A stretch of DNA of 64,000 nt. It comes from Flavobacteriales bacterium (lineage in GTDB: Bacteria > Bacteroidota > Bacteroidia > Flavobacteriales_D > Sanyastnellaceae). Below are positions 51,174 through 58,282 of this stretch, in pieces. The notes under the pieces are model-generated. The model made no database searches, was not told the origin of the DNA, and worked only from the letters and a program-made list of their open reading frames with translations. Numbering within the stretch: the first letter of the stretch is position 1; every line of letters starts with the position of its first letter. The stretch lies in contig JAKVAX010000003.1 of assembly GCA_022447625.1 (NCBI GenBank), positions 271,337 to 335,336 of the forward strand, read 5' to 3'. The position numbers and the translations under genes were made by a program.

Positions 51174-51187
51174 TTTTAGAAGAAACG

Positions 51188-51219
51188 TTTGGCAATAAAG
51201 TTTGCCTTACATATATTTG
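51188..51219 (+). promoter_or_regulatory. Promoter of tRNA-Glu, full Bacteroidota consensus
   Basis: TTTG (51188-51191), a 20-base spacer and TATATTTG (51212-51219) match the -33 TTTG / -7 TAnnTTTG consensus exactly. The tRNA starts 18 bases after the -7 box. Confidence 0.8.
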
Positions 51220-51236
51220 CACTCCCAAAAATGAAT

Positions 51237-51308
51237 GGCCCGTTCGTCTAGGGGTTAGGACGCCAGGTTTTCATCCTGGTAGCAGGGGTTCGAATCCCCT
51301 ACGGGCTA
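51237..51308 (+). tRNA. tRNA-Glu, anticodon TTC
   Basis: A 72-base cloverleaf. The acceptor stem is GGCCCGT / ACGGGCT (pair 1-72 is G-T), the anticodon arm is CCAGG-TTTTCAT-CCTGG with anticodon TTC, and the T arm is AGGGG-TTCGAAT-CCCCT. The CCA end is not encoded (A then CA follows by chance). Directly followed by a terminator. Confidence 0.97.
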
Positions 51309-51316
51309 CAAACGAC

Positions 51317-51347
51317 AAAAAGCAGAACTTAGGTTCTGCTTTTTTTT
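51317..51347 (+). terminator. Terminator of tRNA-Glu
   Basis: Perfect 8-bp stem agcagaac / gttctgct with loop ttag, flanked by four A and a run of T. Confidence 0.9.
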
Positions 51348-51486
51348 GGATTGCGGATTGCGGAATACGGAAATTTGTTGGTTGTCTACGGTCCACTGAA
51401 TTGCCTACGAGGCAATCCCTACCATCTCAAAGGAAAGAGTACTGCGCAGCAAAGGTTCAATCCACGGTCTACGGTCCACTGTCTAC
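51348..51486 (+). repeat. Intergenic short-repeat patch
   Basis: A doubled ggattgc(gg) unit at 51348 is followed by two copies of TCTACGGTCCACTG (51385-51398 and 51468-51481). Between them is a small hairpin ATTGCC/GGCAAT (51400-51416). It looks like a relic of interspersed intergenic repeats between tRNA-Glu and the next gene; no gene is seen in it. Confidence 0.5.
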
Positions 51487-51521
51487 TTTTTTGTATTTTC
51501 ATATCACCTAAATCACTTCTC

Positions 51522-53105
51522 ATGAAATCACTCTTCACTCTCCTCGGGGTGCTACTTGCACCATTATTGTCTGGTCAACATTATTCTGGAATGAACGACG
51601 AGTTGGAAGATGCTGATTCGGAAATCGTTCGTGTATTCGTTCTAGCAGGTCAATCGAACATGCAAGGGCATGGGAAGATCTATGAAGGATCGAATGGTGC
51701 GGTGGGTGTGGTGATTGCCTCTTTCATTCCAGACTGTCTTGATGATGAGACGGCCTATTGTGATTTCACTTTTGAGATGTTTGATGGATATGGTGACGGC
51801 TGGAATGGTTGGACCTATGACTTCGTTCAAAACGGAAATGTGGTAGCTACGGAGACGCTTGAGAATGGGTCGGAGGGTTCGGCTTTTGTGAGCCTTCAAA
51901 ATGGAGTTACCTGTGATATTGTGGTGAATTCGGCTGGTGGATATGGCAATGAAGTTTCATGGGAGCTGATTAGTCCTTCAGACGATGTGGTGGCTTCAAT
52001 GGTGGGAGCGGAAGATGATTACCCGGCACCGAATACCCTGTTAGATGTCATAGAAAACGACGAAGAGGGCTATTGGTCAATGCTTCAAACGGATGGTGAG
52101 TGGAGTGTGTTTGAAGGAACACATCTCTATTTTGAGAATGGGGATGGTACGGTTATTCAAGATCATGTGACCATCGGACAAGGAGCTTATCCAGATTTGA
52201 TAGGGCCAGAGTTGATGTTTGCTGTCCAGATGGATCAGTTCTATGATGACCCGGTATTGATTATTAAAACAGCATGGGGCGGACTCAGCCTCGCCGAAGA
52301 CTTTAGACCACCTTCAGCAGGTGGGAATACCGGCTTCTATTACAATGAGATGATTGATCGCGTTGCTTACGTGACGGAGAACATGCAAGCCTTATTCCCG
52401 GATATAGGTACAGATCAGTTTGAAATTACTGGTTTTGGATGGTTTCAGGGATGGAATGATGCCGGTTCGGATGATTTCCTGAATGAATATGAAAGCAACC
52501 TACACCACCTCGTGAATGACGTTCGTATCGACCTTGGAAATCCTGAGCTGCCTTTTGTGATTGCGAGTTCGGGTCAAGGCGGGTACGAAGACCATTGGGG
52601 GTGGACACAAGACATCCAAGATATTATTGCTGTGGCTCAAGAGGCAGTGGGATGTGATGATGAAACCTATGGTGGTACGGTAGGTTTTGTAGATACGAAG
52701 CCGCTCTATATCGCAGCCTCTGAATCTCCGGATGACGCTGGTTTTAATTTCCACAACAACGCCCGAACCTTCTTGAACGTTGGGAAATTTATAGGTGATG
52801 AGATGATTCTCGCTATTGGAGACATGGCCTTTTGTTCTGAAGTTTCTGTTGACGAAACGAACCTCAGCATGAACGAGGCTTCTATTTATCCAAATCCTGC
52901 TTCGAACGAAATCACCATTGATCTCAGTGAGATGAATCAAGGCAACGCCAGAATGAAGTGTTACGATCTCAATGGGAAAGTCTTGGTAGACCAACTGATT
53001 CTGACGATAGGCTCGATTGATGTGTCGTCTTTCGCTGAGGGCATGTATATCATTGAGTTGGAATCATCGGAAGGTGTTTATCGTGAAAGGATATTGGTAA
53101 GGTAG
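51522..53105 (+). CDS. Sialate O-acetylesterase-like SGNH hydrolase with inserted domain and T9SS type A domain
   Basis: 527 aa from the ATG at 51522 (signal peptide MKSLFTLLGVLLAPLLSGQ); the frame is open upstream but without sense. The SASA-type SGNH block I VFVLAGQSNMQGHGK follows, with Ser in GQSN. It is then interrupted by about 90 residues with a beta-sandwich motif (FEMFDGYGDGWNGWTYDF), after which the hydrolase resumes (IIKTAWGGLSLAEDF, FGWFQGWNDAG). The C-terminal 80 residues are a type A sorting domain (ASIYPNPASNEITIDLSE). It probably removes acetyl groups from surface or dietary glycans. Confidence 0.85.
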   Translation: MKSLFTLLGVLLAPLLSGQHYSGMNDELEDADSEIVRVFVLAGQSNMQGHGKIYEGSNGAVGVVIASFIPDCLDDETAYCDFTFEMFDGYGDGWNGWTYDFVQNGNVVATETLENGSEGSAFVSLQNGVTCDIVVNSAGGYGNEVSWELISPSDDVVASMVGAEDDYPAPNTLLDVIENDEEGYWSMLQTDGEWSVFEGTHLYFENGDGTVIQDHVTIGQGAYPDLIGPELMFAVQMDQFYDDPVLIIKTAWGGLSLAEDFRPPSAGGNTGFYYNEMIDRVAYVTENMQALFPDIGTDQFEITGFGWFQGWNDAGSDDFLNEYESNLHHLVNDVRIDLGNPELPFVIASSGQGGYEDHWGWTQDIQDIIAVAQEAVGCDDETYGGTVGFVDTKPLYIAASESPDDAGFNFHNNARTFLNVGKFIGDEMILAIGDMAFCSEVSVDETNLSMNEASIYPNPASNEITIDLSEMNQGNARMKCYDLNGKVLVDQLILTIGSIDVSSFAEGMYIIELESSEGVYRERILVR

Positions 53106-53176
53106 GAATTGGGCATATTTCCGTTCATTCTTCTTCAGATTGTGTACTTTCTACTCCAAACCTTGACCTATTCCTC

Positions 53177-54274
53177 ATGAAGACTATTCTTTCTTCCTTT
53201 CTCCTAGCTGTTATCATCGGTTTCAGCACCGAGCTTACTTCTCAAGAAACCTTTGAATACGGTGGAGAAGAGCGATTCTAATACCTAGATGTTCCAGACA
53301 ATCTCGAACCCGGCGCGCCGCTCGTATTTGTAATGCACGGCTACACAAGTAGTGCGTTTGTGATTAGAAATTACTCGGGGTGGTCAGCGATCTCTGAAGA
53401 AGATGGGGTAGTGGTTTGTTATCCTCAAGGTACACAAGATTCCTTCTTTCAGTCACATTGGAATGCGAACTTAGGGATCAGTGAGGTGGATGACATCAGC
53501 TTCTTAGTCGCTCTCGCGGAATACCTCCAAGAAACATATAACCTCAGCACAGATTGCACCTATGCCTGTGGAATGTCTAATGGCGGGTACATGAGCTATA
53601 GCTTGGCTTGTGAAGCACCAGAAACATTCAGGGCGATTGGTTCTGTGACAGGTGCCATGAGTGCTTATGATTTTCAGAATTGCGATCCGTCAACTGTGGT
53701 TCCTGTGATTCACCTGCATGGAACGTCAGATTTTGTGGTGAGCTATGACGGAGGTGTCGATGATCCTAATTGGGGAAGTGCCGGGGTACCTGAAATTATT
53801 GATCTGTGGACCGGAATGATGGGTACTACCGATTTGGATGAAATTCAACTTCCAAATCAAGAAATCATTGATCTGACTTCTGTAGACTTCATGCGTTATC
53901 ACCAATCACCTGGATGACAGGAATTCCATCACTACCGTGTGAATAATGGAGGGCATGATTGGTTTGGATCCTGGGGAAGTGAAGATGTTGAGTCTACTGA
54001 GGTGTTGTGGCATTTCTTCCAGTTGCACTGCGGTGGTCAATTCACGAGTGTAGAGGAATCATTGTTATCACCATCATTGGCCTTCTGGGATGGTGCTACC
54101 TTCGGACTCTTTGAGACCGCTGACCTATACGCTTACGACCTTCAGGGAAGATTGCTTTGGGAGCGTATTCAAGTACCGCAACATACGCGCATCAACGTGG
54201 AAGATCTTTCTGGTGTGGCGCTTATTCGCGTGCGCAGCGCTGAAGGAAATGTGAGTGTGGTGCGCATTCGGTAA
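53177..54274 (+). pseudogene. Secreted PHB-depolymerase/feruloyl-esterase-like gene with two in-frame stops
   Basis: A 365-codon frame with a signal peptide at the start (MKTILSSFLLAVIIGFSTEL). It is interrupted by TAA at 53279-53281 (codon 35) and TGA at 53915-53917 (codon 247), with no frameshift. The catalytic triad is otherwise intact: Ser134 in CGMSNGGY, Asp185 in HGTSDFVV and His260 in NNGGHDWFG, the last after the TGA. The end (LYAYDLQGRLLWERIQV ... SGVALIRVRSAEG) looks like a degenerate T9SS type A domain. It resembles LpqC/PHB depolymerases. Likely a recently inactivated gene; sequencing error or readthrough are alternatives. Confidence 0.8.
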
Positions 54275-54352
54275 AATCGGAGGTCGTGAATATCTCGTGA
54301 CTTCTGTTGCTGTTCTTTTGTCCTACTTTGCTCGAAACTAAATGACGATTTC

Positions 54353-54697
54353 ATGAAAAGAGATTTACTGATATACCGTAGCATTAACGGGTTATTCTCG
54401 GTATTGATTCTACTTGGTGTGGTTAATTATTTCGCGCAGACTGAATTGATTAAGGGGTTCTGGGAAGCACTTTGATTCCCTACTTATCTGGTGATTCCTT
54501 TGGCTATCGCGAAGATTTTAGGACTAGTAGCCATTTGGGTGAACAAGTCAAAGTTGCTTCGGAAGTGGGCTTATGCTGGGTTCTTTTTCAATTTGTTGTT
54601 GGCCTTTGTAGCACACGTAGCTATTTCGGATGGAGAACAATGGGGCGCTTTGATGGCGATGGTATTGTTGTTCCTGTCACGTTATTGGCTACATTGA
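54353..54697 (+). pseudogene. DoxX-like membrane protein gene with one in-frame TGA
   Basis: A 114-codon frame starting MKRDLLIYRSINGLFSVLIL, with TGA at 54473-54475 (codon 41). Reading through it continues without shift into FPTYLVIPLAIAKILGLVAI, KWAYAGFFFNLLLAF and a last membrane helix. In DoxX-like relatives the motif reads LGFP at this site, so GGA to TGA is the simplest change. Four membrane helices would be expected. Followed by a strong terminator. Confidence 0.75.
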
Positions 54698-54718
54698 GCA
54701 GAGAAACAAGCTTAATAG

Positions 54719-54749
54719 AAAAGGGCGACCCAAACGGGTCGCCCTTTTT
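54719..54749. terminator. Bidirectional terminator
   Basis: Perfect 9-bp stem gggcgaccc / gggtcgccc with loop aaac, four A before and five T after. It separates the DoxX-like gene (+) from the TPR gene ending at 54751 (-). Confidence 0.92.
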
Positions 54750-54750
54750 A

Positions 54751-55275
54751 TTATAAGGTAAGCGCATACCATGGCGCTGCTCTTTTCAATTTTTCTTTGG
54801 TCCGAGTTTGTGCGGATGTCAGTTGAACTTTGACGAATTCGTCCATCGCCACTTTCAATCCTTCTTCACAGGCCACTTTTGCGGCTTTGTATTCGCCAAG
54901 CATTTCTCGTGCATGGGCGATTTCGATCCACATGTAAGCATCGGCTACACCGGGTGCTTCCAGACCTTGGGTACAAAGTGCAATGACATCCTGAAATCTT
55001 CGAAGCTTCATCAGTACCGTAGCATAGTTGCTATAGGTTCCTGGGAAGACGTTCTCTGCTTTCATAGAGATCGCGTAGTGTGTATTCGCACGGCCGAAGT
55101 CGTTCATCTGTGCGTAGTAGTACCAACCCAGATAGCTGTGGACAGTACCATGGGTAGGGTCAACGAAAAGTGCTTCTTCTAGCAATTTTCGTCCTTCATA
55201 GTACTCTTGCTCGGCGAAGTGTTGGTCGACGAGCAACAAGTACCGTTCGATGATGAGGTTTTCTGTTGCCATCAT
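54751..55275 (-). CDS. Small TPR-repeat protein
   Basis: 174 aa from the ATG at 55275 (MMATENLIIERYLLL; the next codon is also ATG). Helical pairs fit three to four TPR units (YYEGRKLLEEALFVDPTHG, VHSYLGWYYYAQMNDFGRAN, ISMKAENVFPGTYSNYATVL). It is cytosolic, with no signal. The open frame extends upstream through the terminator hairpin at 55313-55342, which argues for the start chosen here. Partner unknown. Confidence 0.75.
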   Translation of the reverse strand: MMATENLIIERYLLLVDQHFAEQEYYEGRKLLEEALFVDPTHGTVHSYLGWYYYAQMNDFGRANTHYAISMKAENVFPGTYSNYATVLMKLRRFQDVIALCTQGLEAPGVADAYMWIEIAHAREMLGEYKAAKVACEEGLKVAMDEFVKVQLTSAQTRTKEKLKRAAPWYALTL

Positions 55276-55312
55276 TGAAAGGTTTTGAGTTAGGTATTGA
55301 TTGAATTCGGGC

Positions 55313-55342
55313 AAAAAAAATCCCGGCACCATGGCCGGGATT
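55313..55342 (-). terminator. Terminator on the minus strand
   Basis: On the minus strand aatcccggc / gccgggatt pair over 9 bp with a 6-base loop, followed by eight T (55313-55320). It would end a transcript from the small reading frame at 55366-55470, upstream of the TPR gene. Confidence 0.8.
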
Positions 55343-55365
55343 GAATGCGATAAGTTTACAGCTGT

Positions 55366-55470
55366 TTATCGATCATCCATCCTACCATTGCTCAACGCAA
55401 ATAGCGCAACTCCACGGAGGGTCTCCTCGGAGCTGATCATATTGTCGATATGGAACTTCTGTAAACGCAT
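55366..55470 (-). CDS. Possible 34-aa small protein
   Basis: The ATG at 55470 opens a short frame (MRLQKFHIDNMISSEETL ... SNGRMDDR). Its stop at 55366-55368 is 23 bases before a strong minus-strand terminator, and GAGGA lies about 11 bases before the ATG. Between two terminators (55313-55342 and 55574-55602) this is the only plausible gene. No homolog recognised; it might instead be a non-coding RNA. Confidence 0.35.
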   Translation of the reverse strand: MRLQKFHIDNMISSEETLRGVALFALSNGRMDDR

Positions 55471-55573
55471 TGCTTTTAATTCCTCATCCCCAATGAAGGG
55501 GCAATAGAATAGTTAGTTTTGGTTTGGTGTAGGATAGACGGCGAAACTTCTGTAGGGTTGCCCCTTACAGATG

Positions 55574-55602
55574 AAAAAAAGCCAGTTTATTTCGAACCGG
55601 CT
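55574..55602 (-). terminator. Terminator of msrA
   Basis: On the minus strand agccggtt / aactggct (one G-T pair) with a 7-base loop, then seven T. It lies 11 bases past the msrA stop. Confidence 0.85.
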
Positions 55603-55612
55603 AGCTTCAGGC

Positions 55613-56260
55613 TTAATGGACTTCTTTCAGAAGTTCGGGGAACTTCTGTTGGAAGCGCCTTAAACGCGGAATAGATACCTTTTGTACATAAGGATTTCCA
55701 GGATTCAGTTTTTCATAATCCTGATGATAATCTTCTGCTTCCCAGAATTTGGTAAACGCTGAGATTTCAGTTGCAATCGGCTCGCTGTAGAGTCCGCTTG
55801 CTTCGAGTGCGGCTTTTTCTTCCTCTGCAATCGTTCGCTCTTCCGCGTTAGCGTAAAAAATAATCGAACGATACTGCGGACCATAATCAGGATGCTGACC
55901 ATTTACCGTCGTTGGATCTTGCGAACCGTAGAACACCTTGACAAGAGTCCTAAAGTCAACTACTTCTGGGTCGTAATAAACGGCCACGGCCTCTGCATGG
56001 CTAGTGTTGCCTCCACCTACTTGACGGTAGGTCGGATTCTTTTCTGTTCCTCCTGAGTAGCCAGAGATGGCCTCTTCCACACCACGAACAGATTCATAGA
56101 TCGCTTCTACACACCAGAAACATCCGCTGGCGAAGTAGGCTACGCTATAGTTACTAAGATCCTTAGGCTCTTTTGCGGGTGCCATTGCTTCCGCCGTAGG
56201 CGAAGAACTGCACATAGCCAGAGGTAAAATGAATAATGCTATCACCAAAAATTGCTTCAT
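55613..56260 (-). CDS. msrA: Peptide-methionine (S)-S-oxide reductase, exported lipoprotein form
   Basis: 215 aa from the ATG at 56260, with a lipobox-like LAMCSS (Cys17). The active site is GCFWCVEAIYE (Cys47), followed by EEAISGYSGGTEKNPTYRQV and QHPDYGPQYRSIIF, all MsrA signatures. It repairs oxidised methionine, here apparently in the periplasm or at the outer membrane. CATCTTTG occurs upstream on the minus strand as a possible -7 element. Has its own terminator. Confidence 0.95.
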   Translation of the reverse strand: MKQFLVIALFILPLAMCSSSPTAEAMAPAKEPKDLSNYSVAYFASGCFWCVEAIYESVRGVEEAISGYSGGTEKNPTYRQVGGGNTSHAEAVAVYYDPEVVDFRTLVKVFYGSQDPTTVNGQHPDYGPQYRSIIFYANAEERTIAEEEKAALEASGLYSEPIATEISAFTKFWEAEDYHQDYEKLNPGNPYVQKVSIPRLRRFQQKFPELLKEVH

Positions 56261-56432
56261 ATAAATTGCTTGTGTTACAAAGATGGAACAGATTAAACAG
56301 CCATTCATCGCGAAGAGTTCACAAGTGTTTCAAGTATACATCCCAAAAAAATGAAGAAGTGACTCACGCAAGCTAAATGAGGTACGTCTCTATTTATGAA
56401 GCGCTTACAATTAGAACACTAATCCGATAGAG

Positions 56433-57644
56433 ATGAAAAGAATTTTACCACTGATGACCTTCCTACTCCTTATGATGGGAGCGCAGGCACAGGTTGATAG
56501 CACTGGGCAGTTCATATATGGCTGTACTGACCCACTCGCACTGAACTATAATCCGCAAGCGAACGTGAACGACGGAAGCTGCATCTACGACAACGGCGAT
56601 AGCACAGACTTCTTTATTTACGGTTGCACTGACTCCCTCGCCCTCAATTTCAACCCACAAGCAACGATCGACGATGGATCTTGTATGTACGACAACGGCG
56701 ATAGCACGAATTGGTTTGTCTATGGATGTACAGATCCATTGGCGTTGAATTACAATCCACAAGCAACGATTGACGATGGTTCATGTGTGTATGACAATGG
56801 CGATAGCACGAATTGGTTTGTGTACGGTTGTACAGATCCATTGGCGTTGAATTACAACCTACAAGCAACGATTGACGATGGATCATGTGTGTATGACAAT
56901 GGCGACAGCACTGACTGGTTTATCTATGGATGTACTGATCCGTTGGCGTTGAATTACAACCCACAAGCAACGATTGACGATGGATTATGTGTGTATGACA
57001 ATGGCGATAGCACAGACTGGTTTGTCTATGGATGTACTGATCCGTTGGCGTTGAATTACAACCCTCAGGCAACAATTGATGATGGTTCTTGCGTCTATGA
57101 TAACGGAGACAGTACCTTCAACGATTGCAATGCGAACTTTGAAATCAGTTACAACGACTCTCTAGGATGTGAGCTTGTGTTCATTCACAACTTAAGCTCG
57201 GGAGATAATATCTTCTACAACTGGAGTTTCGGAGATGGAACCACATCAACTGAACAATTCCCATCGCACGAGTACGAATCACCGGGATACTACGGTATTT
57301 GCCTGGAAGTCTTTACCAACGACCAATCATGCTACAGCTGGTATTGTGACACGCTGATCATGGAAGGTTGTGATGAGCTAGGAGGACCGGTTCAGCTGAT
57401 TGTAGTTGATGGCCTACCACTCAATGTGGAGCAAGAAAGTACCTTGGAGATGTCCTTGTATCCAAACCCGGTTCAACAGACCCTCAATGTTCAACTAAGC
57501 GGTGATGATCGCATGGAGCAAGTGGCAATATTCTCAATCGACGGAAGGGTCGTACGAAATGAGATGCTAAATTCACGAACTCAATTGACATTGGATGTTG
57601 CAGATCTGCCACAAGGAATTTACCTGGTGAAGGTTTGGGGCTAG
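56433..57644 (+). CDS. Secreted repeat protein with PKD domain and T9SS type A sorting domain
   Basis: 403 aa with a signal peptide (MKRILPLMTFLLLMMGAQAQ). Six tandem 34-aa repeats of the type YGCTDPLALNYNPQATIDDG + SCVYDNGDST run from about residue 27 to 230. Each has two cysteines and Asp/Asn-rich loops that look calcium-binding. They are followed by a PKD domain (FIHNLSSGDNIFYNWSFGDG) and a type A sorting domain (MSLYPNPVQQTLNVQLSG). It stands 62 bases upstream of an ECF sigma factor gene. Likely a surface or matrix protein. Confidence 0.88.
   Translation: MKRILPLMTFLLLMMGAQAQVDSTGQFIYGCTDPLALNYNPQANVNDGSCIYDNGDSTDFFIYGCTDSLALNFNPQATIDDGSCMYDNGDSTNWFVYGCTDPLALNYNPQATIDDGSCVYDNGDSTNWFVYGCTDPLALNYNLQATIDDGSCVYDNGDSTDWFIYGCTDPLALNYNPQATIDDGLCVYDNGDSTDWFVYGCTDPLALNYNPQATIDDGSCVYDNGDSTFNDCNANFEISYNDSLGCELVFIHNLSSGDNIFYNWSFGDGTTSTEQFPSHEYESPGYYGICLEVFTNDQSCYSWYCDTLIMEGCDELGGPVQLIVVDGLPLNVEQESTLEMSLYPNPVQQTLNVQLSGDDRMEQVAIFSIDGRVVRNEMLNSRTQLTLDVADLPQGIYLVKVWG
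56511..57122 (+). repeat. Six tandem 102-bp coding repeats
   Basis: Six head-to-tail copies of a 102-bp unit code for the 34-aa repeats of the secreted protein. The middle copies are nearly identical at the DNA level (ttggcgttgaattacaac, acaagcaacgattgacgatgg), and the first and last are more diverged. The frame is kept in every copy. Confidence 0.9.
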
Positions 57645-57706
57645 GAACAAGAGTTGACCAAAAGAATAGTGAAACAATAGCGGGGTGAACATTCCCCGAA
57701 TGATAT

Positions 57707-58282
57707 ATGATCGACAAAACGGTTCTCAGGAAAGCGGCAAAAGGCGACCGAAGGGCACAATTCCTTCTGTACAAGGATGTCCACGCCTGCCTCTTTCCTG
57801 TGACCTGTCGATACTTCTCCAATGACGATGAGCGCGCTGCAGCGTTGAACAAAGGGTTCATGAAGATCCTTGATTCATTGAAACGATTCCTCAAAGAAAA
57901 TGATGCTGACCGATTCGAGTTCTGGGCCAAACGTGTGGTCATCAACTCATGCATCGATGAGCTTCGATCTCAAAAACGAATCAAAGAGCAAACACGCACA
58001 ACCGACTGGCAAGAAGAATCGTACATGCTTGACGATCATCATGTCAACGAAGCCGAGCAGAAATTGAATGCTGAAGATCTACAAGGCATTCTACATCAAC
58101 TCGGAGATACAAGAAGAGCTGTTTTTAACCTGTATGCCGTAGAAGGCTACTCCCACAAAGAAATCGCCGATAAACTGGAGATCAGTGAAGACAATTCACG
58201 CTACCATTTATCCATGGCGAGAAAAGACCTGAAGTCGATGGTGATCAAAGCCATGGGCTCATTAAAGAGTTTTTTGCTGTGA
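57707..58282 (+). CDS. ECF-type RNA polymerase sigma factor
   Basis: 191 aa. Region 2 covers about residues 15-85 (FVEFWAKRVVINSCIDELRSQ is partly preserved as FWAKRVVINSCIDELRS), and region 4 is at about 130-180 (RAVFNLYAVEGYSHKEIAD, then LEISEDNSRYHLSMARKDL). It has no anti-sigma of classic type next to it. Its stop overlaps the GTG start of the next gene (GTGA), so that neighbour is the best candidate for its regulator. It may control the T9SS repeat protein upstream. Confidence 0.9.
   Translation: MIDKTVLRKAAKGDRRAQFLLYKDVHACLFPVTCRYFSNDDERAAALNKGFMKILDSLKRFLKENDADRFEFWAKRVVINSCIDELRSQKRIKEQTRTTDWQEESYMLDDHHVNEAEQKLNAEDLQGILHQLGDTRRAVFNLYAVEGYSHKEIADKLEISEDNSRYHLSMARKDLKSMVIKAMGSLKSFLL

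Noticed and set aside
51385..51481. Attachment site created at tRNA-Glu by an integrated element
   Set aside because: The 14-base repeats lie downstream of the tRNA and do not copy its 3' end, and no integrase gene is nearby.
53177..54697. UGA recoding (selenocysteine or alternative code) to explain the internal TGA codons
   Set aside because: Many intact genes here end in TGA, several overlapping the next start, one of the three internal stops is TAA, and no SECIS-like hairpin was seen after the TGA codons.
55301..55507. 68-aa plus-strand frame across the hairpin at 55313-55342
   Set aside because: It reads through a terminator, has no promoter, and its composition does not look coding.
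56511..57122. CRISPR array
   Set aside because: The regular 102-bp units are coding repeats in one open frame with no unique spacers.
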